Source of the DNA: an uncultured Alistipes sp.
Lineage (GTDB): Bacteria; Bacteroidota; Bacteroidia; Bacteroidales; Rikenellaceae
Length of the DNA stretch: 64,000 bases
NCBI GenBank assembly: GCA_944321965.1
Contig: CALUNH010000001.1
Span: forward strand, 1-64,000
Direction of reading: 5' to 3'
A program made the translations under genes and the position numbers. The number at the start of each line of letters is the position of its first letter. Position 1 is the first letter of the stretch. Shown in pieces: positions 60,683-64,000 of this stretch. The notes below the pieces were generated by a model that was given only the letters and a program-made list of their open reading frames with translations, was not told the origin of the DNA and did no database searches.

Positions 60683-61249
60683 TCAGATTTTAAGTTTTTC
60701 AGCGCGGCAAAGATAACGCTTTGAATAGATTTGGCAAAAAAAACTCCACAGAACAACGCCGCCCGAAACCGACACGTTGAGCGAATGCTTCGTCCCCGCC
60801 TGCGGAATCTCCAGCGCCCCGTCGCACAGATCAACCGCCGACTGACCCACACCGTCCACCTCGTTGCCGAAAACCAGCGCATACTTCACTCCCGGCTGCG
60901 GCGTGAAGTCGTCGAGCATCGCGGCCCCCTCGACCTGCTCCACGGCCAGCACCCGATAACCCGAGGCCCGAAGCTCGCCAAGACACGCCTCGGTCGTCGC
61001 ATAGTAACACCACGGAACCGTCTGGTCCGCACCCAGCGCCGTCTTGTGGATCTCACGCGACGGTGGCGTCGCCGTAATCCCGCACAGCACGATCCGCTCC
61101 ACCGCAAAGGCATCCCCCGTGCGGAAAAACGAACCCACGTTCTGCGCCGAACGCACGTTGTCCAGCACTACCGTCACCGGCATCTTCTCCTGCACGGCAA
61201 ACTCCTCCGCCGTCGGACGCCCCAACTCCTCGTTCGTGATTTTTCGCAT
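60683..61249 (-). CDS. SpoU/TrmH-family RNA 2'-O-methyltransferase
   Basis: A 188-residue SPOUT-class methyltransferase. Motif 1 is [20 protein letters not shown] with the conserved Asn and Arg, motif 2 [13 protein letters not shown], motif 3 [20 protein letters not shown], which makes the knot that binds S-adenosylmethionine. It lacks an extra N-terminal RNA-binding domain beyond the first 25 residues. The target, a tRNA or rRNA ribose, is not clear. It is first in a two-gene operon with panB. Confidence 0.92.
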   Translation of the reverse strand: MRKITNEELGRPTAEEFAVQEKMPVTVVLDNVRSAQNVGSFFRTGDAFAVERIVLCGITATPPSREIHKTALGADQTVPWCYYATTEACLGELRASGYRVLAVEQVEGAAMLDDFTPQPGVKYALVFGNEVDGVGQSAVDLCDGALEIPQAGTKHSLNVSVSGGVVLWSFFCQIYSKRYLCRAEKLKI

Positions 61250-61277
61250 ATTCCGTCGCTGTGAGTGATTTATGCGG

Positions 61278-61285
61278 CAAAAGTA
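61278..61285 (-). promoter_or_regulatory. -7 box of the spoU-panB operon
   Basis: On the minus strand TACTTTTG followed by C, 28 bases before the ATG. It is divergent from the promoter at 61308-61315. Confidence 0.65.
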
Positions 61286-61307
61286 ATCAAATAAAAAATA
61301 TTTTGCC

Positions 61308-61315
61308 TATTTTTG
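61308..61315 (+). promoter_or_regulatory. -7 box of the outer-membrane barrel gene
   Basis: TATTTTTG, exact match, 21 bases before the ATG at 61337. Confidence 0.6.
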
Positions 61316-61336
61316 AGGCCTCAATTCAGAAGATTT

Positions 61337-62467
61337 ATGTCTCGCAGAAAAGTGCTCGCCCTGGCCCTCGCCCTTATGATCTCGGGGGGGGGTCTGCACG
61401 CCCAGAAAATCCTCGTCGGGGCCGATTTCGAAACCCGCTTCGACAACCGAGAATACGCAAACAACGAACTCAACGAACCCCAAACGCTCTTCAGCGCACG
61501 ACTCACTCCGCGAATCGGCATCGAATGGCAGGAGAAAAACCAACTCGTCCTGGGTGCCGAAATGCTCCAGAACTTCGGACAGTACAACCCCCAGGGAGAC
61601 CCCTTCCTGAGCGACGTCAAGCCCTTGATGTACTACCGGTTCAAGACCCCAAACGTCCAGGCAAACGCCGGGATCTTCAACCGCAAGGAGCTCATGGGAG
61701 ACTACTCCGCAGCCTTCTTCAGCGACTCCACGCGATTCTACCACAACCGACTGTCGGGATTCCTCGGGCGCTACGTATCCACCGAACGACACAAAACCTA
61801 CATCGAACTGGCACTCGACTGGGAAGGCATGTACTCCGAAGCCTCCCGCGAAATGTTCCGCATCCTCTCCGCAGGACGCTACTCCACCCAACCCGGATTC
61901 TACGTCGGATACGCCTTCTCGATGTTCCACTTCGCCGGCTCGATGCTCAACAAAAACGTCACGGACAACCTCCTCGTAAATCCATACGTCGGCTGGGAGT
62001 TCAACGCCTTCTTCGATTTCGACATCCGCGGCGGCATCCTCTTCGCCCCGCAGCGCGGCCGGAGCGTCGACCAAACCTGGCGAAAACCATACGGAGGACA
62101 ACTCGACGTCGCGATCTCACGATGGGGCGTCAAAATCCAGAACAACCTCTACCTCGGCAAAAACCTCCAGCCCCTGCGAAACTACATCGCCAACCCCGCA
62201 ACCGGAATCTCCTACGGAGAGGACGGACTCTATGCCGGAGAGCCGTTCTATGCCACCCCAAAGCACATCTACAACCGCACCTGGGCAGGCTACGACCGCC
62301 GCTTCTTCCACGATACGCTGCACGTCGAGGCCGGTATGGTCTTCCACTACGACGGAACCGGACTCGGAACACAGCAGGTCGTACAACTCTCGGTCGATAT
62401 CCAGCGGCTCTTCGATATCGGGCCCAAACGACCCGCTCACCGACACGGACACCGACCCTTGCATTGA
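61337..62467 (+). CDS. Outer-membrane beta-barrel protein, uncharacterised
   Basis: A 376-residue exported protein with signal peptide ending MISGGGLHAQ. The body alternates Tyr, Phe and Arg residues in strands (ILVGADFETRFDNREYAN, FSARLTPRIGIEWQEKNQLV, QNNLYLGKNLQPLRNYI). The text resembles no family I can name; the last residues (HRHGHRPLH) are His-rich and do not give the standard aromatic end of a barrel. Possible roles are a porin-like or outer-membrane structural protein. The ATG at 61337 is well placed after its -7 box. The following gene is glnS after 51 bases. Confidence 0.65.
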   Translation: MSRRKVLALALALMISGGGLHAQKILVGADFETRFDNREYANNELNEPQTLFSARLTPRIGIEWQEKNQLVLGAEMLQNFGQYNPQGDPFLSDVKPLMYYRFKTPNVQANAGIFNRKELMGDYSAAFFSDSTRFYHNRLSGFLGRYVSTERHKTYIELALDWEGMYSEASREMFRILSAGRYSTQPGFYVGYAFSMFHFAGSMLNKNVTDNLLVNPYVGWEFNAFFDFDIRGGILFAPQRGRSVDQTWRKPYGGQLDVAISRWGVKIQNNLYLGKNLQPLRNYIANPATGISYGEDGLYAGEPFYATPKHIYNRTWAGYDRRFFHDTLHVEAGMVFHYDGTGLGTQQVVQLSVDIQRLFDIGPKRPAHRHGHRPLH

Positions 62468-62518
62468 TTCCATACATATTTCATACATACCTGCACGTAA
62501 AGCAAACTCACGAAAAAT

Positions 62519-64000
62519 ATGGCAAGCGAAACCAACGAAACCCGGGAGAAGTCGCTGAACTTCCTCGAAGAGATCATCGAAGAGTCCATCGCCAAGGGCG
62601 AAACCCGCGTACAGACCCGATTCCCGCCCGAACCAAACGGATACCTCCACATCGGACACGCCAAGAGCATCTGCATCAACTTCGGCCTGGCCAAGAAGTA
62701 CGGCGGAAAATGCAACCTCCGCTTCGACGACACGAACCCCGTCAAGGAGGACGTCGAGTACGTCGATTCGATCAAGCGAGACATCCACTGGCTCGGGTTC
62801 GACTGGGCCCTGGAGCGCTATGCGTCGGACTACTTCGACCAACTCTACGAATGGGCCATCGTCCTGATCAAGAAGGGACTCGCATACGTCGACGACCAGA
62901 CCCAGGAGCAGATCCGCGAAAACCGAGGTACGGTCTCCGTACCGGGAACCCCCTCGCCGTGGCGCAACCGGTCCGTCGAGGAGAACCTCGACCTCTTCCA
63001 GCGCATGAAGGACGGCGAATTCCCCGACGGTGCGAAGGTCCTCCGCGCGAAGATCGACATGGCTCACCCCAACATGCTCTTCCGCGACCCGATCATGTAC
63101 CGCATCATCCACGCCGAACACCACCGCACGGGCAACAAGTGGTGCATCTACCCGATGTACGACTACGCCCACGGCCAGAGCGATTCGATCGAAAAGATCA
63201 CCCACTCGATCTGCACCCTCGAATTCGACGTGCACCGTCCGCTCTACGACTGGTTCATCCAGGCGCTGGAGATCTACCCCTCACACCAGTACGAGTTCGC
63301 ACGGCTCAACCTCACCTATACGATGATGTCGAAGCGCAAGTTGCTGAAACTCGTCCAGGAGGGTGCCGTCATGGGCTGGGACGACCCCCGGATGCCAACG
63401 ATCTGCGCCCTCCGCCGCAAGGGTTACACCCCGGCCTCGGTGCGCAACTTCGCCGAGATGGTCGGCGTCGCCAAACGCGACAACGTCATCGACCTCGCCA
63501 AACTCGAATACTGCGTCCGCGAGGATCTGAACAAGGTCGCCGAACGCCGCATGGCCGTGCTCAACCCCCTGAAGGTAACGATCACGAACTACCCCGAGGG
63601 CAAAACCGAGCTGTTCACGGCCGTGAACAACCCCGAAAACGAGGCGGCCGGAACGCGGCAGGTGCCCTTCTCGCGCGTAATCTACATCGAGCGCGACGAC
63701 TTCATGGAGAACCCGCCCAAGAAGTTCTTCCGCCTGCAGCCCGGCGGCGAAGTGCGCCTGCGCTACTCCTATCTGATCAAGTGCGAGGAGGTCGTCAAGG
63801 ATGCCGAGGGAAACATCGTCGAGCTGTTGTGCTCCTACGACCCCATGTCCGGAAACGGCTCGTCGAGCGACGGCCGCCGCGTGAAGGGCGTCATCCACTG
63901 GGTATCGGCCCAGGATGCCGTCGAGGCCGAAATCCGTCTCTTCAACCCGCTCTTCACCAAGGAGAACCCCGATGACGTCGAGGAGGGCCAGACCTGGGAG
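62519..64000 (+). CDS. glnS: Glutaminyl-tRNA synthetase, cut by the window edge
   Basis: The frame from 62519 is open to the end of the window, 494 codons, so the gene is partial; the family is about 560-580 residues. It starts [20 protein letters not shown]. The class I motif is HIGH at residues 44-47 in [17 protein letters not shown], and the second motif is MSKRK near residue 270. ADP/Gln-specific phrases such as [20 protein letters not shown], and the C-terminal beta-barrel anticodon-binding domain (from about 345), are present. It charges tRNA-Gln, so this organism does not depend on GatCAB for Gln. Confidence 0.96.
   Translation, partial: MASETNETREKSLNFLEEIIEESIAKGETRVQTRFPPEPNGYLHIGHAKSICINFGLAKKYGGKCNLRFDDTNPVKEDVEYVDSIKRDIHWLGFDWALERYASDYFDQLYEWAIVLIKKGLAYVDDQTQEQIRENRGTVSVPGTPSPWRNRSVEENLDLFQRMKDGEFPDGAKVLRAKIDMAHPNMLFRDPIMYRIIHAEHHRTGNKWCIYPMYDYAHGQSDSIEKITHSICTLEFDVHRPLYDWFIQALEIYPSHQYEFARLNLTYTMMSKRKLLKLVQEGAVMGWDDPRMPTICALRRKGYTPASVRNFAEMVGVAKRDNVIDLAKLEYCVREDLNKVAERRMAVLNPLKVTITNYPEGKTELFTAVNNPENEAAGTRQVPFSRVIYIERDDFMENPPKKFFRLQPGGEVRLRYSYLIKCEEVVKDAEGNIVELLCSYDPMSGNGSSSDGRRVKGVIHWVSAQDAVEAEIRLFNPLFTKENPDDVEEGQTWE

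Noticed and set aside
61261..63975. 904-residue plus-strand frame over the barrel and glnS genes
   Set aside because: It is out of frame with glnS, which has HIGH and MSKRK motifs and starts at 62519; the long frame is Arg/Pro-rich and has no family.

Overview
The window is a 64 kb stretch of GC-rich bacterial chromosome with about 43 protein genes and one tRNA. It looks like a gut member of the Bacteroidales, most likely Alistipes or another Rikenellaceae. The main reasons are SusC/SusD pairs, a hybrid two-component system, BT_3928-type and DUF4861 families, Fe-type SOD, and recurrent Bacteroidetes -7 boxes of the form TAnnTTTG a short distance upstream of many starts. The genus is inferred from protein style and base composition, not from a marker gene. 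No phage, insertion sequence, CRISPR array or origin was seen.

Layout. 0.2-11 kb is housekeeping and mixed metabolism: a small HTH protein, two FKBP-like lipoproteins (one with a striking Tyr/Asn tract), a 52-residue membrane protein, ruvA, a Skp/OmpH-like lipoprotein, the c-di-AMP synthase cdaA, a YbaK deacylase, a HAD phosphatase, an SDR oxidoreductase, a DUF486 membrane protein, a choloylglycine-hydrolase-like enzyme and an iron superoxide dismutase fused to a rubredoxin. 11-24 kb holds a TPR/beta-barrel pair, an OsmC protein, an RND efflux operon (adaptor, pump, TolC), a BT_3928 membrane protein and tmk. 24-29 kb is the suf iron-sulfur operon (sufB, C, D, S), with a 132-bp triplicated repeat between sufB and sufC and an unusually short SufD.

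29-52 kb, all on the minus strand, is a pectin (homogalacturonan) polysaccharide utilization locus. A SusC/SusD pair and a 1253-residue surface lipoprotein form the capture module. Secreted or periplasmic enzymes follow: PL1 pectate lyase, GH28, a CE12-CE8 bifunctional esterase, GH105, a DUF4861 protein and an esterase with an STN-like N-terminus. A hybrid two-component system in the middle should sense pectic oligosaccharides. The expected flow is deacetylation and demethylation, backbone cleavage by PL1 and GH28, import by SusCD, and release of unsaturated ends by GH105.

52-64 kb starts with tRNA-Ser(GCU), then an OprP-like porin, a DEDDh exonuclease, guaA and guaB, a TlpA-like thioredoxin lipoprotein, panB, a SpoU methyltransferase, an outer-membrane barrel and the first part of glnS, which runs off the end. 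Dispersed palindromic repeats recur in gaps near 0.1, 5.9-6.2, 27.2-27.5 and 54.5-55.0 kb.
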